64,000 nt of DNA from Gibbula magus (Eukaryota > Mollusca > Gastropoda > Trochida > Trochidae): the NCBI GenBank assembly GCA_936450465.1, contig OW388304.1:8376700-8440699 (forward strand). The letters are read 5' to 3'. The notes below the pieces were generated by a model, which saw nothing but the letters and a program-made list of their open reading frames with translations, made no database searches and had not been told where the DNA came from. Both the position numbers and the translations under genes were made by a program. Positions within the stretch are counted from its first letter, which is position 1. Each line of letters opens with the position of its first letter. This document shows, piece by piece, positions 57,801-64,000 of the stretch.

Positions 57801-58651
57801 ATCTAAAACAGACCTTATACTCAAGCAATCTCACACATACCTCAGTTCCAGGGGCTCATCTTGTAAAACCTCATCATCCACCTTCATAAAAAAAGGTATT
57901 AAATTAGGCATGTACATCATAACCGCAATAGATATTGATGAGGATGTACAATGTCAAATATGGAATTCTCTGAATTAAAACAGATTAAAATGAAACATTT
58001 TATCATAAAGAGAATGATACATAACTTATTTCATACAAATGACAACACATAGTTGAAAGTTTGTCCGCTGATCACACAAAATGCTAAAATTCACTTCCTT
58101 GACAATTTTTTTCCAAAATACGTTGAACAAATTACAAAATACAAAATGTGTAGAAGACACCAGAGTGTAAAATTATCTCCGAATTTTTTTTATTCAATTA
58201 CATTAAAATCCTGATTGGCTTTCAGTATAGAAAACAGTCTGTTGCTGTTTTCACTTTTATGTGCTTCACAGTAGCTAACAGCTGACAAATGCACAAAACA
58301 AATGCATGATTATAATGGTCACTATCATTGCTAGCATAAGTTCCAGGTTCTCACCTCAAATTTGAACCAATCGGAATCCCACTGTGGATTAAGTGATTTC
58401 CTGTAAACATCGGTCTTCTGAACTTCACTACTAAAGCGTACCTGGAATACAACAAAAAACACATTAAATACAATTTTGTATGATATATTCTGGTTAATAA
58501 CTATCACTACATGTGTATTTAAGAGACAAACACTTCAGTCTTGAAAGAGAATGTGACTAACCTCAACAAAAGCATCAGTGAGATCGCTGGCCCTGTCCAT
58601 CACTGGCAGATTCCTCGCCCCAAGGATCCGTACTTTTAGTTTGCCTGGCAT
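24273..58651 (-). CDS. C2CD5: C2 domain-containing protein 5 (C2CD5/CDP138), 30 coding exons, 1,062 aa
   Basis: In mammals an Akt2-phosphorylated C2 protein needed for insulin-stimulated GLUT4 vesicle insertion. Exons 5' to 3': 58651-58562, 58441-58355, 57881-57841, 57516-57386, 57078-56983, 56431-56276, 55350-55290, 54874-54752, 49461-49181, 42580-42492, 39570-39462, 39003-38889, 38500-38285, 37731-37627, 35826-35737, 34989-34941, 34299-34246, 33532-33458, 33044-32982, 32315-32217, 31809-31702, 30434-30306, 29998-29918, 29624-29535, 29216-29111, 28258-28178, 27813-27761, 27464-27336, 26575-26429, 24407-24273. All phases agree (3,189 nt with stop) and no stop interrupts. Order: C2 domain (1-116), four repeats with a GxNAVxGY-type core, a CxxC/CxxC ribbon (542-566), and low-complexity linkers. 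Human length is about 1,000 aa. Least certain joins: the ends of exons 10 and 16. Confidence 0.96.
24484..26075. repeat. ~430-bp tandem repeat with TGACCTTTGACCTT motifs, hairpin end
   Basis: About three units with a period of 429-434 bp. TGACCTTGACCTTTGACCTT occurs perfectly at 25020, 25449 and 25883, with further TGACCTTGACC copies between. The right end has GCGGCGGCGGCGGCG and a hairpin AGCAGCTCCGA-CTTAG-TCGGAGCTGCT at 26045-26071. The left end has GCAGAGCAGCTCCGAAAC near 24512, a partial match to that hairpin, so the array looks like part of a transposable unit. It lies in the last C2CD5 intron. Confidence 0.85.
27887..28105. repeat. 84-bp tandem repeat, ~2.6 copies
   Basis: CCCTTTATCACC-AGGGCTAG followed by CAGAACCTATAAAGTC and GATTGTTTTGAGAATAAGGG is repeated with few differences. 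It sits in a C2CD5 intron, 75 bp from exon 26 and 75 bp from exon 27. Confidence 0.85.
28178..29998 (-). CDS. C2CD5: C2CD5 exons 23-26
   Basis: Exon 23 ends FADMFESLLR; exon 24 KIYFKLRKLVPLVLADLDFD and PDEDEIQ; exon 25 ISVTGCCLGVTQ; exon 26 is a poorly conserved Gly/Ser linker. Matches human LLKSLYFKLRSMIPCCLCHV and PEDELIQVTVTAVA. Confidence 0.92.
28405..28960. mobile_element. Dispersed repeat with 70-bp palindrome and CRE array, copy 1
   Basis: Left arm CAAAATTTGACAGACCCTTC...CTTCTGATATC (about 28410-28483) is inverted at about 28542-28615. After it, an approximately 20-bp degenerate tandem contains two perfect TGACGTCA sites (28718-28725, 28734-28741) and several TGATGTCA/TTACGTCA variants up to 28870. 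It ends near GGGAGCCAGTTTTGGATGA. The copy at 51930 has the same order of parts. Confidence 0.7.
30306..31809 (-). CDS. C2CD5: C2CD5 exons 21-22: acidic segment
   Basis: Exon 21 is acidic (ATDESEDEQSELEL) and ends DTFVLE; exon 22 continues IDDVKDEMIVAVLQDLPPP and CNTLIPP. Together these match human DAFVLEIDDTDAMEDVHSLL and VPPPSGFYSCNTEI. A 101-bp higher-order minisatellite lies in the intron between them. Confidence 0.94.
30484..31100. repeat. Minisatellite, 20-bp unit in 101-bp higher-order repeats
   Basis: The basic unit is AATTGATCCTGGNCAACCYC. From about 30690 to 31000 five variant units form a 101-bp block repeated three times almost exactly (shared CAACTTCCAACATATCCTGG). It lies in the C2CD5 intron between exons 21 and 22. 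Confidence 0.9.
32010..32105. repeat. ~100-bp foldback repeat, copy 3
   Basis: TAGATTTTTAAGGCTCTATC at the left, CTTAGCACTAAGAGATCTTA and GAGAATCTGAGCC at the right. Same family as 3205 and 7726. Confidence 0.5.
32217..35826 (-). CDS. C2CD5: C2CD5 exons 15-20: third repeat (KGMNGLFGL)
   Basis: Exon 15: KKVPDILFSTIDPP and GKGCLIQAR. Exon 16: ICRVRTKTKG. Exon 17: CLPFMEYELHSQLMNKLK. Exon 18: MKGMNGLFGLKIQVTVGDTM. Exon 19: proline-rich. Exon 20: a helix, VAELQKRIMETLQGNRERF. Exon 16 could end at GAA|GTGAGT (used here) or three codons later at GAT|GTGAGT; both keep phase 0. Confidence 0.92.
32636..32765 (-). mobile_element. SINE fragment lacking the head
   Basis: GTTTAACGCCGCTTTCCAG, GCTGCTAGCATAATTGCAGG and GGTTGCTATGCATTGTGCG match the tail and body of the SINE family. 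It stops before the tRNA part. Confidence 0.6.
34440..34560 (-). mobile_element. Possible LINE 3' end remnant
   Basis: On the minus strand GTATACGGGCCTGTGGCCTA is followed by an AATAAA-like tail, a layout often seen at non-LTR retrotransposon 3' ends. No reverse transcriptase can be read. Tentative. Confidence 0.25.
35318..35694 (-). mobile_element. tRNA-derived SINE, copy 3
   Basis: Minus-strand head GGGGCTGGATAGCACAGTGG (A box) followed by a B-box-like GGGTTTGAATCCC near 35644-35632, then a body with CTGAATTTCAGTGTCATATC and a tail ending in CACCTCC. It contains a 20-bp partial duplication of the CAGCCG(T/A)TAGT segment. Confidence 0.75.
35870..37600. other. C2CD5 intron 14, nothing specific
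   Basis: AT-rich intron with no exon, repeat array or palindrome that I can support. Confidence 0.5.
37627..38500 (-). CDS. C2CD5: C2CD5 exons 13-14: linker and CxxC ribbon
   Basis: Exon 13 starts DEIIILSASGTAARIN (human EEVCILSASGTAAVLN) and ends in a charged Lys/Glu stretch. Exon 14 contains CGPCHIPY and LTPCVICR: Cys542, Cys545, Cys563 and Cys566 form a CxxC-x17-CxxC pair, as in human CGFC...CYNC. This suggests a zinc ribbon. Confidence 0.93.
38889..39570 (-). CDS. C2CD5: C2CD5 exons 11-12: second repeat (GCHAVIGY)
   Basis: Exon 11 encodes EFPFFTMRSFPIGFIVHLGG and VVSARSVKLLDRIHNP; exon 12 encodes TWWTEIRTEIRSHARAMGC then HAVIGYVEQTSI. This is the best-conserved stretch of the protein. 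It has a beta-GVVS-helix-GxHAVxGY layout like bacterial YbjQ. Confidence 0.96.
39786..40275. repeat. 34-bp minisatellite, ~14 copies
   Basis: The unit is close to CAATGCTCAATGGTGGTACA then TATGACCTGAGATT, repeated head to tail with base changes that increase toward 40080-40170. It lies in C2CD5 intron 10, 215 bp from exon 11. Confidence 0.9.
40585..42515. repeat. 23-bp minisatellite with 28-29-bp variants, interrupted by a transposon
   Basis: The basic unit is TTCAATGTATCACATACCAG plus CAT. Two longer variants (ending CCGGTACCACTAG or CTGGTACTAAAG) alternate with it in higher-order order. From 42140 rightward the unit changes to TGTCACATACCAGTGTTACA + AAG. The right end overlaps the last 13 coding bases and the donor of C2CD5 exon 10. 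The element at 41107-41743 interrupts it. Long reading frames in all three plus frames come from the repeat and are not genes. Confidence 0.93.
41107..41743. mobile_element. 637-bp non-autonomous DNA transposon inside the minisatellite
   Basis: Left end CCGTATATTACCGGGTATAA, right end inverse CTGTATAATAG; TA at 41105-41106 and 41744-41745. Removing the element and one TA restores an intact repeat unit (CACATACCAGCATTTC), so both ends are fixed exactly. Subterminal GTATAAGTCGACCCCC repeats. Internal similarity to 10107-11480. Confidence 0.9.
42492..42580 (-). CDS. C2CD5: C2CD5 exon 10: exon end embedded in a minisatellite
   Basis: Acceptor TTTAACAG; phase 1 in. Encodes a Gly/Ser run, then THSRSCVQQQNIEML. 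The only good phase-0 donor is ATGCTG then GTATGTGA, and this sequence is the terminal unit of the minisatellite that fills the next intron. The next exon starts EFPFF in phase 0, as expected from human TQSALEQREFPFF. The join is likely but unconfirmed. Confidence 0.75.
44240..44365 (+). ncRNA. Structured motif with hammerhead-like core
   Basis: CTGATGA (44281-44287), a 7-bp hairpin GCCGCCC-TAAC-GGGTGGC, then GAAA (44307-44310), enclosed by GGTGACA/TGTTACC and AGGCTAGA/TCTAGCCT pairs. This recalls the hammerhead ribozyme core found in some retroelements. However, an extra A precedes stem II and no stem III or cleavage triplet is evident, so activity is doubtful. Confidence 0.25.
44770..45741. 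mobile_element. 972-bp element with TATCCCCCGCC inverted ends containing 152-bp tandem array
   Basis: TATCCCCCGCC at 44770-44780 is perfectly inverted as GGCGGGGGATA at 45731-45741. Inside are about 4.5 copies of a 152-bp unit (44965-45655; marker CTACACATGATGATTGTTCC at each period) and then a GGAC simple repeat (about 45660-45700). The 63-aa frames starting every 152 bp are products of the array. Relatives occur at 13550, 21700 and 47380. Confidence 0.85.
45660..45700. repeat. (GGAC)n simple repeat
   Basis: About nine GGAC units immediately after the 152-bp array; a shorter GGACGGAC follows the single unit at 13550, so it is part of the family. Confidence 0.9.
45742..48164. other. C2CD5 intron 9, central part
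   Basis: A decayed relative of the 44.8-kb family is at about 47220-47440 (GGCCCATACCACAAGCTCAT). The 111-aa frame at 45856-46191 has no recognised similarity and no splice context, and is not called a gene. Confidence 0.45.
48167..48467. mobile_element. 301-bp MITE of the CCGTATATTAC group
   Basis: The left end CCGTATTCGCTCGGGTATAA and the inverse of the right end CTGTATTCTCTTGGGTATAA are near-identical, with GACC following each. TA flanks both sides (48165-48166, 48468-48469). It has the same terminal pattern and target as the elements at 10107 and 41107. Confidence 0.85.
49181..49461 (-). CDS. C2CD5: C2CD5 exon 9: Ser/Pro-rich linker
   Basis: Acceptor CTCTGTTTCAG, donor GTAAGTG; phase 2 in, 1 out. 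Encodes proline- and serine-rich sequence with repeated SP sites, ending INRRSSDSDLSSPP, comparable to the human RQSSSSDTDLSLTP segment. This poorly conserved linker is flanked by the two largest introns (5.3 and 6.6 kb). Confidence 0.88.
51930..52330. mobile_element. Dispersed repeat with palindrome and decayed CRE region, copy 2
   Basis: TCTTCTGATATCAAATATAT and the opposed ATATTTGATATCAGAAGACA flank a centre with CAAGTTGATAAAA and CCCAGGCTTGCTG, as in copy 1. Decayed TGACATCA/TGATATCC motifs follow, then GTTGGAGCCAAACTTTGATG. Confidence 0.65.
52388..52700 (-). mobile_element. tRNA-derived SINE, copy 4 (best preserved)
   Basis: Minus-strand head GGGGCGGGATAGCGCAGTGG has an A-box match (TAGCGCAGTGG), and GGTGTTAGAATCC lies at the B-box position (consensus GGTTCGANTCC). 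The body contains CACTGAATTTCAGTGCAGTG and the tail is a CATTAAACCTCAACTC segment. Pol III promoter elements define it as a tRNA-derived SINE. Confidence 0.8.
54752..57078 (-). CDS. C2CD5: C2CD5 exons 5-8: first GGNAVLGY repeat and Akt site
   Basis: Exon 5 has FRQSSCGIQFFC. Exon 6 has GFVEELVVNNDPEYQWIDKI, then RTPRASNEARQRLFS. R193-Q-R195-L-F-S198 is an RxRxxS Akt motif aligning with human RQRLIS (Ser197). Exon 7 ends in MGGNAVLG, and exon 8 continues YCHCFDLEGESG. The region ends in a short serine/proline linker. Confidence 0.94.
57386..58651 (-). CDS. C2CD5: C2CD5 exons 1-4: C2 domain
   Basis: Starts MPGKLKVRILGARNLPVMDR, almost identical to vertebrate C2CD5. Asp19, Asp26, Asp76, Asp78 and Asp84 occupy the Ca2+-binding loop positions (VMDRASDLTD and VLDYDTYSAHD). 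The domain closes with NGWFPIYDTMHG. Phases out of exons 1-4 are 0, 0, 2 and 1. The start ATG follows TTAAAG; a possible acceptor (TTGGTAACAG) 27 nt upstream suggests a separate 5' UTR exon. Confidence 0.96.
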
Positions 58652-59310
58652 CTTTAATCTTTATAATAAGAAATTCAACTGTTACCAAAACTTTCACCAG
58701 AGTGAAATATTGTTTTAGGAGAAGCATTTATATATGCTATTGAAGCCTGTTTGCCATTCCTTTTTATAATTTATTGTAGGGCCTATACTTTTCCTAATCT
58801 ATTGTATGCTATACATAATTTCTGAAAATAAAATACTGTTTAAATCCATTTTTGTTCAAATACTTGACAGATTTTCTTGACAAAACAAAATGAAAATGTT
58901 TATCCACAGTAGAACTACAGTAGTAGGCTAGTAGCATAAAAGCTTGTGAATAGAAATTATGTCACACCATGAATACATAAGACCAGAGACTGTACATTAC
59001 ACAGAGAAGATAATAAAAACTGATAAGCATAGCCATAAATCATTTTAATGCCACATATACTATTTTAAGGGCAACACCTTGACAGACTGGAGAGCCATAA
59101 TAAATCATTCAGAGAGTGAACATCAGTAAATCAAACAAGTTTAATCTGAAGTAGGTCTACATGAATATTTACTCCAGCATGACAGATGTCTTCTTATTGA
59201 AGTTTAGATTACATTCACTAAGTCATAATTATGCAAATGTATCTTTAAATTTGATAATATACATCACTGGATGTTTTGCATATTCATCAGCAAAAGCAAG
59301 GTCGTAGATC
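58652..59310 (-). promoter_or_regulatory. C2CD5 5' flank
   Basis: The region directly upstream of the C2CD5 start codon. It should contain or lead to the 5' UTR and promoter, but I cannot place a TATA box, CpG-rich core or UTR exon with confidence. Confidence 0.25.
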
Positions 59311-60750
59311 ATGACTGTGACGGGATGCGGTGTTTTCGTAGACCAGACGGGTTCGTAGACGTGAGGAATTCGTAGACGCGGTGGATTCGTAACCGGTGGA
59401 TTCGTAGAAGTAGTATTTATATACAATATAAGATGATATATATTGAGATGTTTTGCGACTATAGACACCGTATATTTTGTGAAATACGAAACTATGACAT
59501 AGTACGTGAAATAGGAAACTATGCTGTACTATACTATACCGAACACCACCAGTAGGCCTACACGGCGTACGATCTTGACTTCTGCAAAAGAGGAATTGAT
59601 TTTAATTTCACATATGGTATAATCTATGCTGCCATAGATCACATTGATCACATTGGATACATGCTGCCGCGGCCTGACTTCATTCGAACATACAACGCAG
59701 AGAGCCATAGTTGATGTTGAATGAATTGCACTTTCTAATTTGTACCATGCATGTTTGTTTATGAAAGTGGATCTTCTCAGTATAAAACAACTAAATGTAC
59801 AATATGTTGTGAGTTGCTTTGATTGTAGTCGGTGTAATTCACAACTTGAAAGTAATGTAATATTAGTAAATTAGGTTGTCGGTAGATTAACGACTTTATA
59901 AAAACAACATGTTGAGATGTTTTGATTATCAGTGACTTGCCGTACTTGATCTTCGCCGACGTCCGCTAATCTCCCGTTTGTTGTTGATTGATGCTGTATA
60001 TATATGTGTGTTCTAAAATGGATTATAGATTATACTTACCATATTTCTTTATTTATTTCAAACAAAATCATTCTCCAACAAAACATAACAACACCGAGTG
60101 TTATTAAAATACTACGTCTACGAATCCACCGCCCATCCTTTATACAAAGTGTGATGACCTATAATTTTTTAGGTTGGTATGGAGGTTTGTGTGTTCGCAA
60201 CAAAAACAAAGTTAACAAAATTGTAAATACCGCCAGCAAAATCAGTGGAGTACCTTTCGAAAACTTGTCCTTTATTTATGAGCGCCAGATTGTAAAGAAA
60301 GCTGCTAAAATAAGATCCGATAGTTCCCATATATTGTCCCATCATTTCGAACTACTTCCTTCTGGTCGCCGCTTTCGGTTACCTTCGTTAAGGACAAACA
60401 GAGCCCGACAGTCCTTCATACCAACAAGTATTCGTGAAATTAATAAATGTTTTGAATTATGAAGTAGTAAATACTAAAATTATCTAGTCTCACAATGACC
60501 CATTTACATTGAAAATCTGTTCTGTACTAGCTATTAATATTACTGTGTATGCATTGTTTATACCGGTGTACACTGTGTGACTATATGTATATATATATAT
60601 ATGAGACCGTTTTGTTGTAAAAAGAATTTCCTCCGGGATAATAAAGTCTTATCTTATCTTATCTTATCTTATCCGTCTACGAATCCACCGGAAATATACG
60701 TCTACGAACCCGTCTGGTCTACGAAATCACCTACAGCCACTGTGACAGCG
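59311..60750. mobile_element. ~1.44-kb foldback element with TTCGTAGAC repeats
   Basis: A 27-bp perfect inverted repeat pairs 59335-59361 with 60699-60725. Around it are further GGATTCGTAGAC units on the left and GTCTACGAATCC units on the right. The interior has no recognisable coding sequence other than the LINE inserted near its right arm. Confidence 0.75.
60132..60673 (+). mobile_element. 5'-truncated non-LTR retrotransposon (Rex1/CR1-like tail)
   Basis: The frame to 60462 encodes the C-terminal end of a LINE ORF2: SFIQSVMTYNFLGWYGGL, NKIVNTASKISG, then LLPSGRRFRLPSLRTNR and FIPTSIREIN. The element ends in tandem TCTTA repeats at 60642-60673. It is flanked by a perfect 17-bp target duplication, CGTCTACGAATCCACCG (60115-60131 and 60674-60690). 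The reading frame begins upstream at 60004 only by chance fusion with host sequence. Lacking the reverse transcriptase core, it is inactive. Confidence 0.88.
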
Positions 60751-62749
60751 ACTTCTAACAAAGTCAAAGGTTGTTTCTTCTCACAATTAAAATCTTCGTG
60801 TATTTCTATTATAGTCTAGCAGTTCACACAAACACAACAGGATCTCAATATCCGTAAAAACATATAGAAGTCCTTTACTTCTACAAAAACATCGTCTGCA
60901 TTTCATGTTCAACCACCAACGGTGAGACCAGAGTTGTATTGTAAAAGCAGAATAGTTACAACACGCGTGAATATAAAGCACATGACATGTCATTCAGTTT
61001 TAAAACTATTATGTAATGTCTGATATGACGCCCCAACATGTCAGATACCTTTACGATGTTGGGTGCAATGGATTGATTCAAGTCGAAGTAAAATGAATAC
61101 TGTCATCAGCAGACATTTTCGAGTAGTAAAGGGAGACAACTCCATGCATAATTTTGAACCTAATAAATTGTCTCCCTTGAGTAAAATGAATCAGACTTAA
61201 CCTGTTTGTCGAAATAATTCAAACAACAAATATAGAAGAAACTGTAGATTAAAAACCTAAATCGTATATAGGTAAAAAAAAACATATTTTGGATAAAAAA
61301 TGGACGTGAAAGATACATTCATCCGATATATCAGATAAGTATAAATAATGGTAGATCTATTAAATGCAAATATGAATATAACACATGTGAAATCAATTTG
61401 TAGTATCAACTTGATCATTATATTAGGAACAGGTTGTGGATTATACATACCGGTATTTCATTATCGGTACTTAATATGTTATGAAAGTTGACACCACCTT
61501 TTTTGTTTGATATTATTCCACTCTTGTGGCAGTATAGTTCTTTCAAAAGTGTTCTCATTTAAATTTAATTTTTTTTTTTGCAATTTCGGATTTAACACAA
61601 CAATTGATATTGTTAGAAAAGAGGATAGGCCTTCTAATTTCTTCATTCCTTCATATATCAGACAATCTGTATTTATGTTATATCTTGCTGCAGCATTTTT
61701 ATAATCACATATTTTCCATCTCTATCAAACATATCAGATATAGCGTATATGGAATACCCGTCTATCAATCATATCAGCTATATATTGAATACCCGTGTTT
61801 GCCATTTCTAAATATTAATTGTTTCATTGGTATTCGATGTTGTACCAGATATATTTTGCCATCGTCTCTGGTTTCATTTTATCACAACAATTCAGAAATA
61901 CATGTTGACTATAAGGAGAGAATCTCCTTACAAAACTTATTGTAAATGTTAGGTATCTATCTGTATAATAAAGTCGGAACCTGATAGACACAGTACACTT
62001 TAGTCCAGCATATAACTAGACTATAATTCCGCTCAAGTATAATCGATAAAGGCCATGGCCGTATACGGGTTTATATTAGATGAACTAAGTACATTTGTGT
62101 CTACACTCAACCGCATGTCACCATGCACAATGCAAGATAAGTCTATACACGAGTGATGAACACGACTGAAACAGAAATACACAATGTCTTCAGAAGCCAA
62201 TTAAACTAATCTTGAATTTTCAAAACATTATCTGTTCATAATTCTGAGAAACACGCGTTTTAAGAATTGTCATTTTCGAATCTCAAGACGAGATTGGAGA
62301 GTCAAAAACAGGGCTTTTTTTTACTTATTTTATGTTGTCCTACAGTAAAGACGCGTCAACAAATATAAGTTCAAGAAAGTTATTTATGTCAACAACATGT
62401 TTTATAAATAACATTTCTATATTTTACAATTTTGTTTACCTAAATGTCAAACACTCTTGCCAAAAACCATTTTGAAAAAAGCAATTTCAGCACCCAAATC
62501 GTATTTGAACTGACATAAAAAGTGTCATACTCTGATGCATGAAATTTTGAGTATTTCTTTATGAAACATGTGTTTATCGAATACATTAAAAATCTACTTA
62601 TAAGTAATAAGAAATAAGAAGGGATGTTTGCAATAATAATAAGGCGGGATCTGATATCGTTTAGCATATTATAGAACATCAAACTTGTGCATTTGTATTG
62701 AACGAGAAGATGTTAGTTTTATGATCTTCTGTATAATAAAGTCGGAGGC
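60751..62749. other. Intergenic, no gene seen
   Basis: AT-rich; small frames at 61507-61945 show no recognised similarity. A segment at 61962-62000 (TGTATAATAAAGTCGG...TGATAGACACAGTACA) is a diverged copy of that around 62730-62880, so this stretch contains a dispersed or duplicated repeat. Confidence 0.5.
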
Positions 62750-62848
62750 ATCCTCGGTTACCCATGGTTTTATATATGCTCCGTTACTATCCACTATATC
62801 ATAGTGGAGAGTAACGGAGCATATATAAAACCATGGGTAACCGAGGAT
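62750..62848. mobile_element. 99-bp near-perfect palindrome with 11-bp target duplication
   Basis: Arms at 62751-62797 and 62801-62847 match over 47 bp with one mismatch and a 3-bp loop. AAGTCGGAGGC flanks both sides directly (62739-62749 and 62849-62859). This is an insertion signature. The length of the duplication recalls Mutator-like elements. Confidence 0.85.
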
Positions 62849-63343
62849 AAGTCGGAGGCTGATAGATACACTACATTTATGTCTACACTACGAACTTGGA
62901 CAAAGCTTTCTCTGATTGCATCGTTGTAATTAATATATTAGGCTACTCAGGTTTTGTGCTAAAATAGCTGTATTTATATCAGGAACTCTAATACCCCAGG
63001 TACATCCATTGTGTTGTTGGGGATCACCTATTCCAAATGTTATGAATAGTGTTACTTTATCGAGAAGTATCGACTGTTGCCGAAAACTACCATTTTGATG
63101 GTAGTCGACTGAGTATATTGACGATATGAAGGTAAAAGTAGTGATTTCTGATCGAAAACCGGACCATGCATCGCGATTAACGCGCGCCAATGAGTGAAAC
63201 GTAATTTTGGAATCTTATTTATAAGAGACAAAATGACAAATTTCGGTTGATAATATTTAAAAGGCCATATAACTGCTGTTCATGTAAATGGGACGTGCAG
63301 TTTCGGTTTCTACACATACACTGTAAAAATGGTGTTTAGCATA

Positions 63344-63589
63344 TAAACATAATACTAAGCGCGTATCTTGTCCTGTTTTTTTTACGCGTTTAGACCCCTA
63401 AACACGTTTAGCTACCTGAATGTGTTTAGGAATGTGTTTAGCAACTAATCACGTTTAGCTACATAAACACGTTTATTAATGTGCTTAGCAACTAAACACA
63501 TTCCTAAACACATTTAGGTATCTAAACGTGTTTATGGGTCTAAACGTGTAAAAAAAACAGGACAAGATACGCGCTTAGTATTATGTTTA
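63344..63589. mobile_element. 246-bp palindrome with CACGTTTAG core repeats
   Basis: Arms of about 95 bp: TAAACATAATACTAAGCGCG and ATCTTGTCCTG on the left, inverted on the right as CAGGACAAGAT and CGCGCTTAGTATTATGTTTA. The centre is built of CACGTTTAGCTAC-like and TGTGTTTAG units in both orientations. No coding sequence. Confidence 0.85.
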
Positions 63590-64000
63590 GCTTTTCAACA
63601 CAAAACCACACTCTCCAGCACGCCTGAAAATAAAAGCATTGCAACTATACAAAATATTTAAATCAATGAAGACCAATGTTATATCTTGTAATTCAATCTT
63701 ACACACCGCCATCACCAAAAAATTCATGGCGCTTAATAAAATATTATATAAGTACATATAATATATAAGTGTATGATACAAGAAATAAATTTGGTCTGCA
63801 TCACCCCTTTTATAGGGGTGATTAATAATGACTCAAAATCAGGAATTTCTCGAAAAGATTTATTAAAAATTATTGATAAAATAACCATATACACCAATCA
63901 ACTCATCGATTTCACCAAATATTAAATTTATAAGACAACCATTATTCTCACAATATACATGGATAAGAAGGTATCTACATATAATATATATGCTTATACA
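63590..64000. other. Right edge, no gene seen
   Basis: AT-rich sequence with no supported exon or repeat boundary up to the window end. Confidence 0.5.

Noticed and set aside
60004..60131. N-terminal part of the 152-aa frame before the LINE sequence
   Set aside because: Lies upstream of the 17-bp target duplication in the host element, so it is a chance fusion.

Overview
The window is eukaryotic: AT-rich, with three spliced genes, GT-AG introns, tRNA-derived SINEs, many MITE-like inverted repeats and large minisatellites. The proteins are clearly metazoan. The repeats (152-bp tandem units ending in a GGAC run, arrays of TGACCTTTGACCTT) look like those I know from molluscs. I infer a lophotrochozoan, most likely a mollusc; the species is not determined. 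All exon models were assembled by hand from splice sites and reading phase, without a database or transcript.

Layout. (1) 1-6.3 kb: non-coding, with a DNA element cut by the left edge, a palindromic MITE, a SINE and the 3' flank of FoxM1. (2) 6,322-13,294, minus strand: FoxM1, six coding exons, 895 aa, with forkhead domain, N-terminal NIQW motif and C-terminal NxNW box. (3) 15.5-15.85 kb: a putative shared promoter with three CCAAT boxes and a TCGCGAGA-type motif. (4) 17,452-21,100, plus strand: RHNO1, two coding exons, 270 aa, with the SW motif and C-terminal DTPE..YG box. FoxM1 and RHNO1 are therefore divergent neighbours, as in human. (5) 24,273-58,651, minus strand: C2CD5 (CDP138), 30 coding exons with continuous phase, 1,062 aa. 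It converges on RHNO1. (6) 58.7-64 kb: non-coding, with nested mobile elements and long palindromes.

The genes. FoxM1 is a cell-cycle transcription factor (G2/M programme). RHNO1 binds the RAD9-RAD1-HUS1 clamp and supports ATR signalling. The pairing links proliferation with replication-stress tolerance. C2CD5 is a Ca2+/lipid-binding Akt substrate of vesicle traffic; its five C2 aspartates, its Akt site and a CxxC/CxxC ribbon are all visible here.

Most interesting: the FoxM1/RHNO1 head-to-head pair and a recognisable invertebrate RHNO1; four YbjQ-like repeats in C2CD5; a minisatellite whose unit contains the 5' splice site of C2CD5 exon 10; a transposon whose TA target duplication can be read exactly because it landed in that minisatellite; a 430-bp tandem repeat carrying DR1 nuclear-receptor motifs; a dispersed repeat carrying CRE motifs; and several palindromic insertions with clear target duplications.
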